Positions 35,997 to 45,278 of a stretch of DNA of 64,000 bases are shown here, one piece after another. The notes below the pieces were generated by a model. That model was not told where the DNA came from. It ran no database searches and saw only the letters and a list, made by a program, of their open reading frames with translations. The stretch is from RHKX01 sp963839535 (lineage in GTDB: Bacteria; Actinomycetota; Thermoleophilia; Solirubrobacterales; 70-9): the NCBI GenBank assembly GCA_963839535.1, contig CAWIVF010000011.1, forward strand, positions 1-64,000, given 5' to 3'. The position numbers and the translations under genes were made by a program. How positions within the stretch are numbered: position 1 is the first letter of the stretch; each line of letters starts with the position of its first letter.

Positions 35997-36332
35997 CTAC
36001 TCGCCGGACTTGCGGTTGCGCAGCTCCCGGTCCAGCCTCCGCAGCGAGTCCTCGTCCATCCGCCCCCGCTCGCGGACGCGCTGGTCCTCGCGACCCATGC
36101 GCTCGGCGTCGAGCTCGGTCAGCTCGCGCTCGCCCCGCTTGCGCCGGTACTTGTTCTGGGCGGCGATCATCTGCGCGACGTCGTCCTCCTCGAGCTGGAA
36201 CTCGGTCTCGTAATCGCGCGTCGGCTTCCAGTCGAGCAGGTCGGACCCGCTTCCGGGATAGGCGCGGGCGAGCAGGACGAGCACGCCGACGATGAAGGCG
36301 ACCATCCCGAGGGTGACGAGGATGAACTCCAC
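35997..36332 (-). CDS. small membrane-anchored protein, charged tail
   Basis: 111 residues. One N-terminal TM helix (FILVTLGMVAFIVGVLVLLA) is followed by a long charged, helical tail (KYRRKRGERELTELDAERM, then a run rich in Arg and Asp). No known domain. It forms a pair with the Rossmann-like gene downstream and is divergent from the aminotransferase gene, with 37 bp between the starts. Confidence 0.7.
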   Translation of the reverse strand: MEFILVTLGMVAFIVGVLVLLARAYPGSGSDLLDWKPTRDYETEFQLEEDDVAQMIAAQNKYRRKRGERELTELDAERMGREDQRVRERGRMDEDSLRRLDRELRNRKSGE

Positions 36333-36369
36333 GGGCTGCGACTCAGAATAGACCGGGTAAGGTCGGGCC

Positions 36370-37171
36370 GTGGCCGAAGCGGTGATCGCAAGCGTCGACG
36401 GATCGATCGGCCCCGCCGGCGAGGCGTCGATCTCGATCCTCGACGAGGGGCTCGTCCGCGGCGACGGTGCCTTCGAGGTCCTGAAGCTCTACGGCGACCA
36501 TCCGTTCCGGCTGCGGGAGCACCTTGCACGCCTCGCGCGCTCGGCCGCGGCGATCGAGCTCGACTACGACCGCGAGGCCCTCGAGGCCGAGATCGCCGCC
36601 CTGCTGGAGGCCGGCGTGCCCGCCGACGGCTGCCTTCGCATCGTGATCACGCGCGGCGGGCGCCGCCTGCTCACCGGCGAGCGCCTCCCCCCGTTCGCGC
36701 CGAGCGTCGCCGTCGCGCTGATCGAGTACTCGCCGAGCGAGATCCTCGCCGGCGTCAAGTCGATCTCCTACGCCGGCAACATGCAGGCGACGCGGATCGC
36801 CGGCGAGCCGGGGCGCCGACGAGGCCGTCTACGTGCGCCCCGACGGCGTGGTCCTCGAGGCACCGACCTCATCCGTCTTCTGGGTGGCCGCCGACGGCAC
36901 CCTCCGCACCCCCGCGCTCAGCGCCGGCATCCTCGACTCGATCACCCGCGACGTCCTGATCGGCGGGCTCGAGGTGGAGGAGGGCGAGTTCGGCCGCGAT
37001 GACCTGCTCGGCGCCACCGAGGCGTTCCTCGCCTCGACCAACCGCGAGGTCCAGGCGATCTCCCACGTCGACGGAACGCCGCTGAACACGGTCTCCGGCC
37101 CGGTCGCCCAGGCCGCCAAGAGCTGCCTCGACGACGCCGTGGCCGCCGAGCTGGCCGCGGCACGCTCCTAG
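36370..37171 (+). pseudogene. class IV PLP aminotransferase/lyase (IlvE/PabC-like), one frameshift
   Basis: GTG 36370. The fold-type IV pattern is clear: ISILDEGLVRGDGAFEVLKL near the N-terminus, LRIVITRGG, and the PLP Lys in VKSISYAGNMQATRIAGE. One extra base near 36812 breaks the frame. The other half reads ADEAVYVRPDGVVLEAPTSS, ALSAGILDSITRDVL and EAFLASTNREVQAIS, ending at 37171. Length about 266 after repair. The choice among branched-chain aminotransferase, D-amino-acid aminotransferase and aminodeoxychorismate lyase cannot be made from this alone. Confidence 0.85.
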
Positions 37172-37181
37172 GCCCGCGCCG

Positions 37182-38360
37182 ATGGACCTGACGCTGAGCG
37201 ACGAGCAGCGGCTGATCTCGGAGACCGCGCGGAAGTTCGCCGACGAGGTGATCGTGCCGCGCGTACGGGAGAACGACCGGGCGCAGCGCTTCGACATCGA
37301 CCTCGCCCGCAGGATCGGCGAGATGGGCTACCTCGGGGCCCCGATCGCCGAGGAGTACGGCGGCCGCGGCCTCGATCACGTCTCCTACGCGCTGATCGTC
37401 GAGCAGGTCGGCCGCGCCGACAGCGCCGCCCGCACGGTGGTGTCGGTGCAGACCTCGCTCGTCTGCGGCTCGATCGAGCGCTGGGGAACCGAGGAGCAGA
37501 AGGGGCGCTGGCTCCCCGGGCTCTGCTCCGGCGAGCGCTTCGGCTGCTTCGGCCTGACCGAGCCCGATTCCGGCTCCGACGCCGCCTCGATGCGGACACG
37601 CGCCGAACGGACGGACGAGGGCTGGAGGATCAACGGCCAGAAGATGTGGATCTCGCTGGGGAACGTCGCCGACGTCGCCCTCGTCTTCGCGCAGACCGAT
37701 CCGGACCTCGGCCATCGCGGCCTCGCCTGCTTCCTCGTTCCCACCGACACCGACGGGTTCTCCTCGGAGGAGATCCACGGGAAGCTCGGGCTGCGCTCCT
37801 CCGACACCGCGTCGCTCGCCTTCGACGACGTCGAGGTGGGCGAGGACGCGCTGCTCGGCGAGGTCGGGGACGGGTTCAAGATCGCGATGAGCGCGCTCGA
37901 CGGCGGCCGCTACTCGGTGGCGGCCGGGTGCGTCGGGATCTGCGACGGCTGCGTCGAGGCCTCCGTCGCCTACGCGACCGAGCGGCAGCAGTTCGGCGTC
38001 CCGATCGCGCGCTTCCAGCTCGTCCAGGCGATGATCGCCGAGATGATCGTCAAGCGGGACGCGGCGCGGCTGCTCGTCCTGCGCGCGGGCCTGCTGAAGG
38101 ACGCGGGCGAGCCCAACACGACCGAGACGTCGATCGCGAAGCTGTACGCGACGGAGTCGGCGGTCGAGTGCGCCAACGCGGCGATCCAGGTCCACGGCGG
38201 CGCCGGGTACGTCGACGACCATCCGGTCGAGCGCTACCTCCGCGACGCCCGGGTGACGACCCTCTACGAGGGCACGTCCCAGATCCAGAAGCTGATCATC
38301 GGGCGCGCGGCCACCGGGGTCGACGCGATCCTGCCCTACGCCCCCGCCGACGGCTCCTAG
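37182..38360 (+). CDS. acyl-CoA dehydrogenase
   Basis: 392 residues from ATG. FAD and substrate motifs are in order: FGLTEPDSGSDAASM, KMWISLGNVADVALVFAQ, KLGLRSSDTASLAFDDV, RQQFGVPIARFQLVQ, QVHGGAGYVDDHPVERY and the C-terminal catalytic Glu in TTLYEGTSQIQKLIIG. This is a butyryl/isovaleryl-type flavoenzyme that introduces the alpha-beta double bond. It lies 10 bp after the aminotransferase gene and 4 bp before a crotonase gene, so branched-chain amino acid or short-chain acyl-CoA oxidation is a reasonable pathway. Confidence 0.95.
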   Translation: MDLTLSDEQRLISETARKFADEVIVPRVRENDRAQRFDIDLARRIGEMGYLGAPIAEEYGGRGLDHVSYALIVEQVGRADSAARTVVSVQTSLVCGSIERWGTEEQKGRWLPGLCSGERFGCFGLTEPDSGSDAASMRTRAERTDEGWRINGQKMWISLGNVADVALVFAQTDPDLGHRGLACFLVPTDTDGFSSEEIHGKLGLRSSDTASLAFDDVEVGEDALLGEVGDGFKIAMSALDGGRYSVAAGCVGICDGCVEASVAYATERQQFGVPIARFQLVQAMIAEMIVKRDAARLLVLRAGLLKDAGEPNTTETSIAKLYATESAVECANAAIQVHGGAGYVDDHPVERYLRDARVTTLYEGTSQIQKLIIGRAATGVDAILPYAPADGS

Positions 38361-38364
38361 CCTC

Positions 38365-39123
38365 GTGGCCGAGGTCGAGGCCAGCCTGCATGGATCCGTC
38401 GGGCTCTGCCGGATCGACAGCCCCGCGACCCGCAACGCCCTCTCCCCCGCGCTGCTTTCGCCCATCGCCGACTCGCTGACGACGCTCGCGGCCGACGACG
38501 ACGTGCGGTGCATCGTCCTCGCCGGCTCCGACGACGTCTTCGCCACCGGCGCGGCCGTCCTCGAGCCCGGGCTCGAGGGCGCCGACCTGAGCGCCGCGGC
38601 CGAGGCCTGGCGACGGATCGGCTCGGTCGAGACGCCCGTCGTCGCCGCGGTCTCCGGCTGGGCGATCGGAAGCGGGTTCGAGCTCGCCCTCACCTGCGAC
38701 CTGATCGTCGCCTCGAAGAGCGCGCGCTTCGGGCTTCCGGACATCAACCTCGGCGTGATCCCCTCGGGCGGCGCGACGCAGCGGCTGACGCGGATCCTGG
38801 GCCGGCAGCTCGCGGCGGAGCTGGTGCTGACGGGACGGCGGATCGAGGCGGAGGACGCGCGCCGCTACGGCCTGGTCAACTCGGTCGTCGACAAGCGCCA
38901 CTGGCTGGAGAAGGCGATGCTGGTGGCCGAGGGCATCGCCGCGGGCCCACCGCTGGCGATGCGGCTCGCCAAGCAGGCGATCCTGGCGGCGGAGCGCGAG
39001 GGGATCGAAGCCGGGCTGGAGCGGGAGCGGGAGCTGTTCGAGCGGACGGTGGGGAGCGCCGACTACGCCGAGGCGCTCGCGGCCTTCCGGGCGCAGCGCC
39101 CGCCGCGATTCACGGGACGCTAG
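38365..39123 (+). CDS. enoyl-CoA hydratase/isomerase (crotonase family)
   Basis: 252 residues from GTG 38365. Crotonase elements are SPATRNALSPALL, CIVLAGSDDVFATG and AVSGWAIGSGFELALTCDLI with one catalytic Glu, then ARFGLPDINLGVIPSGGATQR. The second catalytic Glu of the family is Asp here (PDIN in place of PEIx), so hydratase activity is uncertain and isomerase or another crotonase reaction is possible. It starts 4 bp after the acyl-CoA dehydrogenase stop. The 3' end overlaps the convergent EamA gene by 4 bp. Confidence 0.9.
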   Translation: MAEVEASLHGSVGLCRIDSPATRNALSPALLSPIADSLTTLAADDDVRCIVLAGSDDVFATGAAVLEPGLEGADLSAAAEAWRRIGSVETPVVAAVSGWAIGSGFELALTCDLIVASKSARFGLPDINLGVIPSGGATQRLTRILGRQLAAELVLTGRRIEAEDARRYGLVNSVVDKRHWLEKAMLVAEGIAAGPPLAMRLAKQAILAAEREGIEAGLERERELFERTVGSADYAEALAAFRAQRPPRFTGR

Positions 39124-39998
39124 GGGTGGCGGCCCGGCCCGGCCGGCTTGCGGGCGGCGAGGTAGGACCCGCCGACGATCAGCAGCAGTCCGGCGAGCGT
39201 GACGGGGCCGAATTCCTCGTCGAGCAGGATCACCCCGTAGGCGACCGCGAAGATCGGCGCCAGGTAGGTGACGAGGAACGTGCGGGCGGGCCCGACGGTC
39301 GCGATCAGCTCGTAGAAGATCACGAAGGCGATGCCGGTGCCGATGACGCCGAGCGCGGTGATCGCCGCCAGCGGGCCGAGATCGGGAAGCCCGTCGGGGA
39401 GGGTGAGGAGCGCCGCCGGGAGGCTGAGCGGCGTGCTGACGGCAAGCACGAGGGCGGCGATCCCGATCGGCTGGACACCCCTGAGCCGATGCTTGGCGAG
39501 CAGGCCCCCGATCGCATAGCCGAGGCCCGCCAGGACGACCGCGAGCGCCCCGAGCAGTTCGGGGCCGCTGCCGCCGACGTCGAGCCCGAGCAACAGCCCG
39601 AGCCCGACCACGCCGGCCAGGATGCCGACGGTCTGCGATCCCTCCGACCGTTCCTGCGGGTCGAACCGAAACGCGAGGATCGCCGTGAAGATCGGCGCCG
39701 AGGCGACGAGGATCCCGGTCAGCGAGCTGCTGATCTCCTCCTCCCCGAGCGCGATCAGGATGAACGGGAGCGCCACCTGCGCGATCGACACGACGAGGAT
39801 CACCGGCCAGAGGCCGGTGAGGTTGCTGAGCGCGCGCCGGCGCAACGCGATCGGAACGAGGACGAGCGCGCCAAGGGCGATGCGGCCGAACGAGATCATC
39901 GCCGGCGAGAGGTCGCGGCCGGCGATCTTGATCAGCAGGTAGCTGGCGCCCCAGATCGCGGCGAGAGTGAGCAGGAGCGTGGTCGATCGGCGGTCCAC
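39120..39998 (-). CDS. EamA-family (DMT) transporter
   Basis: 292 residues with ten TM helices in two EamA halves. The first repeat opens LLLTLAAIWGASYLLIKIAG. The second includes FVIFYELIATVGPARTFLVTYLAPIFAVAYGVILLDE. This is a drug/metabolite exporter with unknown substrate. It is encoded opposite the crotonase gene and divergent from the GH15 gene, whose start is 38 bp away. Confidence 0.9.
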   Translation of the reverse strand: MDRRSTTLLLTLAAIWGASYLLIKIAGRDLSPAMISFGRIALGALVLVPIALRRRALSNLTGLWPVILVVSIAQVALPFILIALGEEEISSSLTGILVASAPIFTAILAFRFDPQERSEGSQTVGILAGVVGLGLLLGLDVGGSGPELLGALAVVLAGLGYAIGGLLAKHRLRGVQPIGIAALVLAVSTPLSLPAALLTLPDGLPDLGPLAAITALGVIGTGIAFVIFYELIATVGPARTFLVTYLAPIFAVAYGVILLDEEFGPVTLAGLLLIVGGSYLAARKPAGPGRHP

Positions 39999-40035
39999 GC
40001 AGGCAGGGTAGGTATCCGCGGCTAGAGTCGCGGAC

Positions 40036-41919
40036 GTGGCCGACCCGTTCCCGCCGATCGGCTCCTACGCCTTCCTCTCCAACTGCGAGACGGGCGCCCT
40101 GCTCGCGCCGAACGGATCGATCGAGTGGCTCTGCCTGCCGCGCTTCGACTGCCCGAGCGTGTTCGGCTCGATCCTCGATCGCGGCGCGGGCAGCATGCGG
40201 CTGGCCCCCGACGAGGTGGTTCCGCTCGCGCGCCGCTACGAGCCCGGGACGAACGTCGTCGAGACGACCTGGGCGACGGAGACGGGCTGGCTGGTCGTGC
40301 GCGACGCGCTCGTCGTCGCGATGCAGGACGTCGAGGGCAGCGCGCGCCAGCGCCTCCGCCCGCGGCGGGTCCTGATCCGCACGGCCCACTGCACCTCGGG
40401 TGAGGCGGAGGTCCTGCTCCGCTGCGAACCCGCCCCCGACTACGCGCGCGGCGAGGTCAGCTGGTCGGTGGAGGCCGGGCTGGCGGAGGGGCGGGCCGGG
40501 GAACTGAGGCTGGCGATGAGCAGCGACATGGGCCTCGAGGCGGCCGGCCGCGGGATCGTCGCCGGCCGGCGGCTGAACGAGGGCGAGCGCTGCTTCTGCG
40601 CGATGGCCTGGGATGAGGGGATCGACGAGCTGCCGCGGAGCGCCGCCGAGTCAGAGGGGGCGCTCGACACCACCGCGGAGGCCTGGCGGCGCTGGCTGCG
40701 GCGCGGCCGCTTCCCCGATCACCCCTGGCGCTCGGAGCTGCAGCGCTCCGCGCTGACCCTGAAGGGGCTGATCCACGCGCCCAGCGGCGGCATGGTCGCG
40801 GCGCTGACGACCTCGCTGCCGGAGACCCCGGGCGGCGAGCGGAACTGGGACTACCGGTACACCTGGGTCCGCGACGCGACCTTCGCCCTCTGGGGCCTCC
40901 ACGTGCTCGGGCTCGACGACGAGGCGTCCGACTTCATGCGGTTCATCGAGCGGATCGGCGCCCGCGACCCCGCCCTGCAGATCATGTACGGGATCCAGGG
41001 CGAACGGGACCTGACCGAGAGCACGCTCGATCACCTCTCCGGATATGAGGGCGCCCGACCGGTGCGGATCGGCAACGCCGCCTTCAGCCAGCGTCAGAAC
41101 GACGTCCACGGGGCGCTCCTGGACTCGATCTACATCCACTCCCACGCCGTCGGCGAGATCAGCGCCGGTCTCTGGGATCTCGCCCGGCGCCAGGTGGAGG
41201 CGGCTCAGGAGGCGTGGCGGCAGCCGGACCAGGGCATCTGGGAGGCGCGCGGCGAGCCGCGGCACTACGTCTCGTCGAAGCTGATGTGCTGGGTCGCGCT
41301 CGACCGCGGCGCCCGCCTGGCGGCGGCGCGCGGCGAGGAGGAGCTGCATGGGCGCTGGAGTGCGGAGGCCGAGCTGATCCGCGAGGACATCCTCGCCAAC
41401 GGCGTGAGCGACGAGGGCGTCTTCCGCCAGCACTACGAGACCGACGAGCTCGACGCCTCCACCCTGCTGATCCCGCTCGTCCGCTTCCTGCCGGCCGACG
41501 ACGAGCGCGTCCGCGCGACGGTGCTGACGATCGCGCGGGAGCTGACCGAGCACGGGCTCGTGCTGCGCTACCGGACCGAGGTCACCGACGACGGCCTCCA
41601 CGGCGAGGAGGGGACGTTCTCGATCTGCTCGTTCTTCATGGTCTCCGCGCTCGCCGAGATCGGCGAGGACCACCGCGCCCGCAAGCTCTGCGAGCGGCTG
41701 CTCGGGATGGGCGGCGCCCTCGACCTCTACGCCGAGGAGATCGACCCGCGGTCGGGGCGGCAGCTCGGGAACTTCCCCCAGGCCTTCACCCATCTCGCCC
41801 TGATCAACGCGGTCTCGCAGGTGATCGCCGACGAGCACACGCCGGAGGAGACGACCTCGCGGCCGGGGTTCCGGCAGATTCGCAAGGGGGCCGCCGGCGG
41901 GCCCCTCCCGCCGCCCTAG
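40036..41919 (+). CDS. glycoside hydrolase family 15 (glucoamylase/trehalase-like)
   Basis: 627 residues from GTG. An N-terminal beta domain opens IGSYAFLSNCETGALLAPNG and IEWLCLPRFDCPSVFGSIL. The (alpha/alpha)6 catalytic barrel has NWDYRYTWVRDATFALWGL with the general acid region, and GHxxIG-like and HxHxVGEIS segments. The end is LYAEEIDPRSGRQLGNFPQA, where the base Glu sits. The layout fits actinobacterial GH15 proteins, several of which are trehalases. No signal peptide, so cytosolic. Substrate is likely trehalose or an alpha-glucan. The 3' end overlaps the convergent trxB by 4 bp. Confidence 0.92.
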   Translation: MADPFPPIGSYAFLSNCETGALLAPNGSIEWLCLPRFDCPSVFGSILDRGAGSMRLAPDEVVPLARRYEPGTNVVETTWATETGWLVVRDALVVAMQDVEGSARQRLRPRRVLIRTAHCTSGEAEVLLRCEPAPDYARGEVSWSVEAGLAEGRAGELRLAMSSDMGLEAAGRGIVAGRRLNEGERCFCAMAWDEGIDELPRSAAESEGALDTTAEAWRRWLRRGRFPDHPWRSELQRSALTLKGLIHAPSGGMVAALTTSLPETPGGERNWDYRYTWVRDATFALWGLHVLGLDDEASDFMRFIERIGARDPALQIMYGIQGERDLTESTLDHLSGYEGARPVRIGNAAFSQRQNDVHGALLDSIYIHSHAVGEISAGLWDLARRQVEAAQEAWRQPDQGIWEARGEPRHYVSSKLMCWVALDRGARLAAARGEEELHGRWSAEAELIREDILANGVSDEGVFRQHYETDELDASTLLIPLVRFLPADDERVRATVLTIARELTEHGLVLRYRTEVTDDGLHGEEGTFSICSFFMVSALAEIGEDHRARKLCERLLGMGGALDLYAEEIDPRSGRQLGNFPQAFTHLALINAVSQVIADEHTPEETTSRPGFRQIRKGAAGGPLPPP

Positions 41920-42917
41920 CCGGCGGCGGTCACCTCGCGGGCCTCCTCGGCGGCCTCGATGCGCTCCTCGTCGGTCGGAGGCGTGTCGCGCAGGTACCAC
42001 TCGGCGTCGAGCGCCCCGCGGCAGCCGGAGCCGGCGGCGGTGATCGCCTGCCGGTAGGTGAAGTCGACGAGGTCGCCGACCGCGAAGACGCCGGCGAGGT
42101 TGGTCTTCGTCGACGGCTCCTCGACCTTGACGTAGCCGTTGTCGTGGAGGTCCACCTGACCGGCGACGAGCTCGGAGCCCGGGGTGTGGCCGATCGCGAC
42201 GAAGGCGCCGCCCACGGGGACGTCCTCGACGTCGCCGCTCTCGGCGTTGCGCAGCCTGACGCTCTCGAGCGCGCCGTCGGCGCCGGCGACGAACTCCTCC
42301 GGGACGAACGGGGTCTTGAACTCGATGTTGTCGGTCGCGCGGGCGCGGTCCTGCATCAGGGCGGAGGCGCGGAACTCGTCGCGGCGGTGCACGACCGTCA
42401 GCCGGTCGGCGTACTTCGAGACGAAGATCGAATCCTCCATCGCGGTGTCGCCGCCGCCGACGACCATCACGTCGCGACCCTTGAAGAACGCCCCGTCGCA
42501 GACGCCGCAGGTCGAGACGCCGCGGCCGCCGAGCTCGAGCTCACCGGGGATGCCGAGGCGCTTGGGCTGAGCGCCCATCGCCAGGATCACGGTCTTCGCC
42601 CGGTACTCGTCGTCGTTGACCCAGACCTTCTGGATGCCGCCGTCGGAGAGCTCGACGCGCGTGGCGTCGTCGGTGATGAAGCGCGTGCCGAACCGCTCCG
42701 CCTGGGCGCGGAACCGGTTCATCATCTCCGGCCCCATGATCCCCTCCGGGAAGCCCGGGAAGTTCTCGACGTCGGTCGTGTTCTGCAGCTGACCGCCCCA
42801 CTGGAAGCCCTCGATCACGAGCGGCTCGAGATCGGCCCGGGCGGCGTAGACGGCGGCCGTGTAGCCGGCGCAGGCGCCACCGATGATGATCACGTTCTCG
42901 ACTCGGTCCTCGCTCAC
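41916..42917 (-). CDS. trxB: thioredoxin reductase
   Basis: 333 residues from GTG 42917. The redox pair is in STCGVCDGAFFKGRDVMVVG, and the NADPH motif VVGGGDTAMED follows directly. The FAD-binding C-terminus is GVFAVGDLVDFTYRQAITAA. The N-terminal FAD motif is IGGACAGYTAA in place of the usual GxGPAG, an odd but possibly tolerated change. It reduces thioredoxin with NADPH. A probable promoter lies at 42956-42979. It ends convergent with GH15. Confidence 0.94.
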   Translation of the reverse strand: MSEDRVENVIIIGGACAGYTAAVYAARADLEPLVIEGFQWGGQLQNTTDVENFPGFPEGIMGPEMMNRFRAQAERFGTRFITDDATRVELSDGGIQKVWVNDDEYRAKTVILAMGAQPKRLGIPGELELGGRGVSTCGVCDGAFFKGRDVMVVGGGDTAMEDSIFVSKYADRLTVVHRRDEFRASALMQDRARATDNIEFKTPFVPEEFVAGADGALESVRLRNAESGDVEDVPVGGAFVAIGHTPGSELVAGQVDLHDNGYVKVEEPSTKTNLAGVFAVGDLVDFTYRQAITAAGSGCRGALDAEWYLRDTPPTDEERIEAAEEAREVTAAG

Positions 42918-42955
42918 GTCAGCTCCTCGCTGTTGATCCCGGTGGGCTTGACAAG

Positions 42956-42979
42956 ACTATACTTTACTTTCTGAAGTAA
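42956..42979 (-). promoter_or_regulatory. AT-rich promoter-like site with inverted repeat before trxB
   Basis: On the minus strand TATAGT (42956-42961) lies about 38 bp before the trxB start. Just upstream TTACTT-4-AAGTAA (42964-42979) forms a perfect 6-bp-arm palindrome. The patch is strikingly AT-rich and lies in the last codons of the upstream gene. A -10 box plus operator is inferred; no good -35 is seen. Confidence 0.35.
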
Positions 42980-44146
42980 GGGTACCGGAGCCGAGGCCGG
43001 GACCGCCCGCGAGGGCCATCGCCGGCCGGCCCTCCTGCTCCCAGCGCGCGACCGTGCGCCGCAGCTGCAGGAAGGCGACGATCCCGGGTGGAAGCGGCAG
43101 CCAGAAGGCGATGAGACGGTAGACGAGGACCGCCGCGATCACCGTCGACGCCGGCAGGCCGAAGATCACGAACGCTCCGATCAGGCCACCGTCGACGGCC
43201 CCGACGCCGGCCGGGTCCGGCGCCAGGTTGGCGGCCATCCCGACGAAGAACCCCATCACGATCACGCCGATCGGCACCGACTCCCCGAACGCCATGAAGC
43301 TCGCCCAGAGGATCCCGATGTTGGCCGCCCAGAAGCCGATCGCGCCGCTGACCGCCAGACCGCCCTTGCGCGGCGCGCGGACGAAGCCGAGCGCCGTCCT
43401 GACGCCGGTCGAGATCGTCGCCGGCACCGCGCTCAGCTTCGCGACCAGCTTCAGGATCCGGCTGTCGCCGGAGAAGTGAGCCGGCCCTGGAGGTCTCCCG
43501 GGATCAGGGCGATCAGGATGACGATGAGCCCGAGCCCGCCCGCGATCGCCGCGGGGACGATCGTCATCGACACCGGCGCCTCGCCCTCCAGCACCCCGGT
43601 GCGCAGCAGGGTCCCGCAGACGATCACCGCCGCGACGTAGAAGGAGTAGAGGACGACGAGGAAGGCGACCATGCGCCGGGCCGCCTCGGCACGGTTCATC
43701 CCGGCCTTGCGCAGCGCCCAGTAGGAGAGCAGGACGCCGCCGGCGCCGCCGGCCGAGAGCAGCCGCGAGGCCGCCAGTCCGGCCATGGTGATCTGGTACG
43801 ACTCGCGCCAGTCGAGGTGGACGAGGTTCTCGCCGATCACCCCGCGGAACAGGGCGACGTAAGCGGCGAAGGCCAGCACGTTGAAGCCGACCGCGACCGC
43901 GAACCAGCGCCAGTCCCCCTCGCCGAACTTCGCCACCGCATCCTCGAGCCCGATCACGTTCGGGAGCGCGACGTAGATGATCGCGAACATCAGCACGACG
44001 ACCAGGCCGGTGATCACCAGCCGGCGCGGGTCCTCGAAGAAGGACGGCTCCGCCTCGTCCTCGCCGAAGATCTCCTCGATCTCGGCCTCGTCCCCGCTCA
44101 CAGTGGGTCGGGGAGCGTCGCGATCACCCTCCCGAAAGCTCGGCAT
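42957..44146 (-). pseudogene. flippase-like (LPG synthase TM domain) membrane protein, one frameshift
   Basis: From ATG 44146 an acidic cytosolic start of about 45 residues is followed by eight or so TM helices of the lysylphosphatidylglycerol synthetase TM / UPF0104 type. Key stretches are ITMAGLAASRLLSAGGAGGV, YWALRKAGM and, in the second half, NIGILWASFMAFGE, AANLAPDPAGVGAVDGGLIG and AVLVYRLIAFWLPLPPG. One extra base near 43480 separates the halves. It is related to membrane proteins that flip or synthesise lipids or glycolipids; the exact role is unknown. The terminal codons carry the AT-rich site before trxB. Confidence 0.85.
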
Positions 44147-44188
44147 CGGGGCAATCCTCGCACCTCCGTCGGCTTCGGCGAAGGCCGC

Positions 44189-45151
44189 TCAGCCGTTGGC
44201 GATTCGCTCGAGCCGCTGAACGCCGCCGCTGACCGCGAGGGCCAGCGGCTCGACCAGGGGCTCGCCGAGCCGGACGCCCGCGACCAGCCCGAGCCCGGCC
44301 AGCAGGTCGACCACGTAGTGCTCGCCGAGGTAGACGAGCGCCAGGCCCAGGGTCGCCGCGTACGTCCAGCCGACGGCGCCGGCCCGCGGGCTCGACTCGG
44401 TCAGCAGGATCGCGGCGAGGACCGAAGCGCCGAAGTGCAGCGACGGCATCGCCGCCCAGGGATTGCCGTCGAAGGAGTCGTAGAGGCGCGGCCAGGCGCG
44501 GCCCCAGGTCTCCTCGCCGACCTCGAGCATGCGGCGATGGATCCGGTCGTCGCCGGTGTAGCCGTGCTCGGCCGCCCACCACGGCGGCGCCGTCGGCACC
44601 GCGATGTAGATCGCGCAGCCGAGGTCGAAGGCTCCGGCCATCTGCCGGGCGGCGCGGACGAAGTTCTTCTCGTCGCGCAGCAGGATGTAGATCAGCGAGA
44701 GATGGGGCTCGAAGAACCAGGCCCAGTGGGCGAAGGTGAGCGCCCGGTCGAGGCCGCTGACCCGCTCGGACGGGCGCATCAGGAGCTCCTGGAGGCGGGA
44801 GTTGGGCAGCCGCCCGGCGCCGATCAGCCGGTCGACCTTGATCGGGTAGCGGATCTTCAGCCGGCGACGCAGCGCGTCCGGGTCGTCGTAGGGCAGCTCG
44901 TGGACCACCACGAACGCCCACATCTGCAGCGCGAAGAGCATCGCGTCGCGGGTCTTCGTCCGCGGCCGGAGCACCGCGAGCGCGAAGGGGCCGGCGGCGA
45001 CGGCGGCGAAGGTGACGCCCGTCGGGTAGGTGAAGCGGCGGCGCAGGAAGGGCACCGCGAAGGCCCCGACCAGGGCGGCCGCCGCCGCGCCCCGCAGCAC
45101 CGATCGCAGAGGCGATCGCCGTTTGCGGATTGGCGGTACCTCCAGCTTCAA
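44189..45151 (-). CDS. PAP2-superfamily membrane phosphatase/transferase
   Basis: About 320 residues from TTG 45151 (LKLEVPPIRKRR); upstream in-frame codons to 45238 look less protein-like. Several TM helices. The phosphatase motif is in two parts, MPSLHFGASVLAAILL and LGEHYVVDLLAGLGLV, with both His. It resembles inositol-phosphoceramide-synthase/Aur1-type PAP2 proteins, which act on lipid phosphates at the outer face of the membrane. It is divergent from the oxidase-like cluster; about 127 bp separates the starts. Confidence 0.88.
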   Translation of the reverse strand: MKLEVPPIRKRRSPLRSVLRGAAAAALVGAFAVPFLRRRFTYPTGVTFAAVAAGPFALAVLRPRTKTRDAMLFALQMWAFVVVHELPYDDPDALRRRLKIRYPIKVDRLIGAGRLPNSRLQELLMRPSERVSGLDRALTFAHWAWFFEPHLSLIYILLRDEKNFVRAARQMAGAFDLGCAIYIAVPTAPPWWAAEHGYTGDDRIHRRMLEVGEETWGRAWPRLYDSFDGNPWAAMPSLHFGASVLAAILLTESSPRAGAVGWTYAATLGLALVYLGEHYVVDLLAGLGLVAGVRLGEPLVEPLALAVSGGVQRLERIANG

Positions 45152-45278
45152 GGCGCGGCGAGTATAGGTCCGCACCCCCGCCGGACGGGCCCGGGCCGGG
45201 TCCCGCGCAGGCCCGCGGCCGGGCTCGGCGACGGCCACACCGGCATCGGCCGGATCGTCCCCCTAGAATGGCGCCCGC

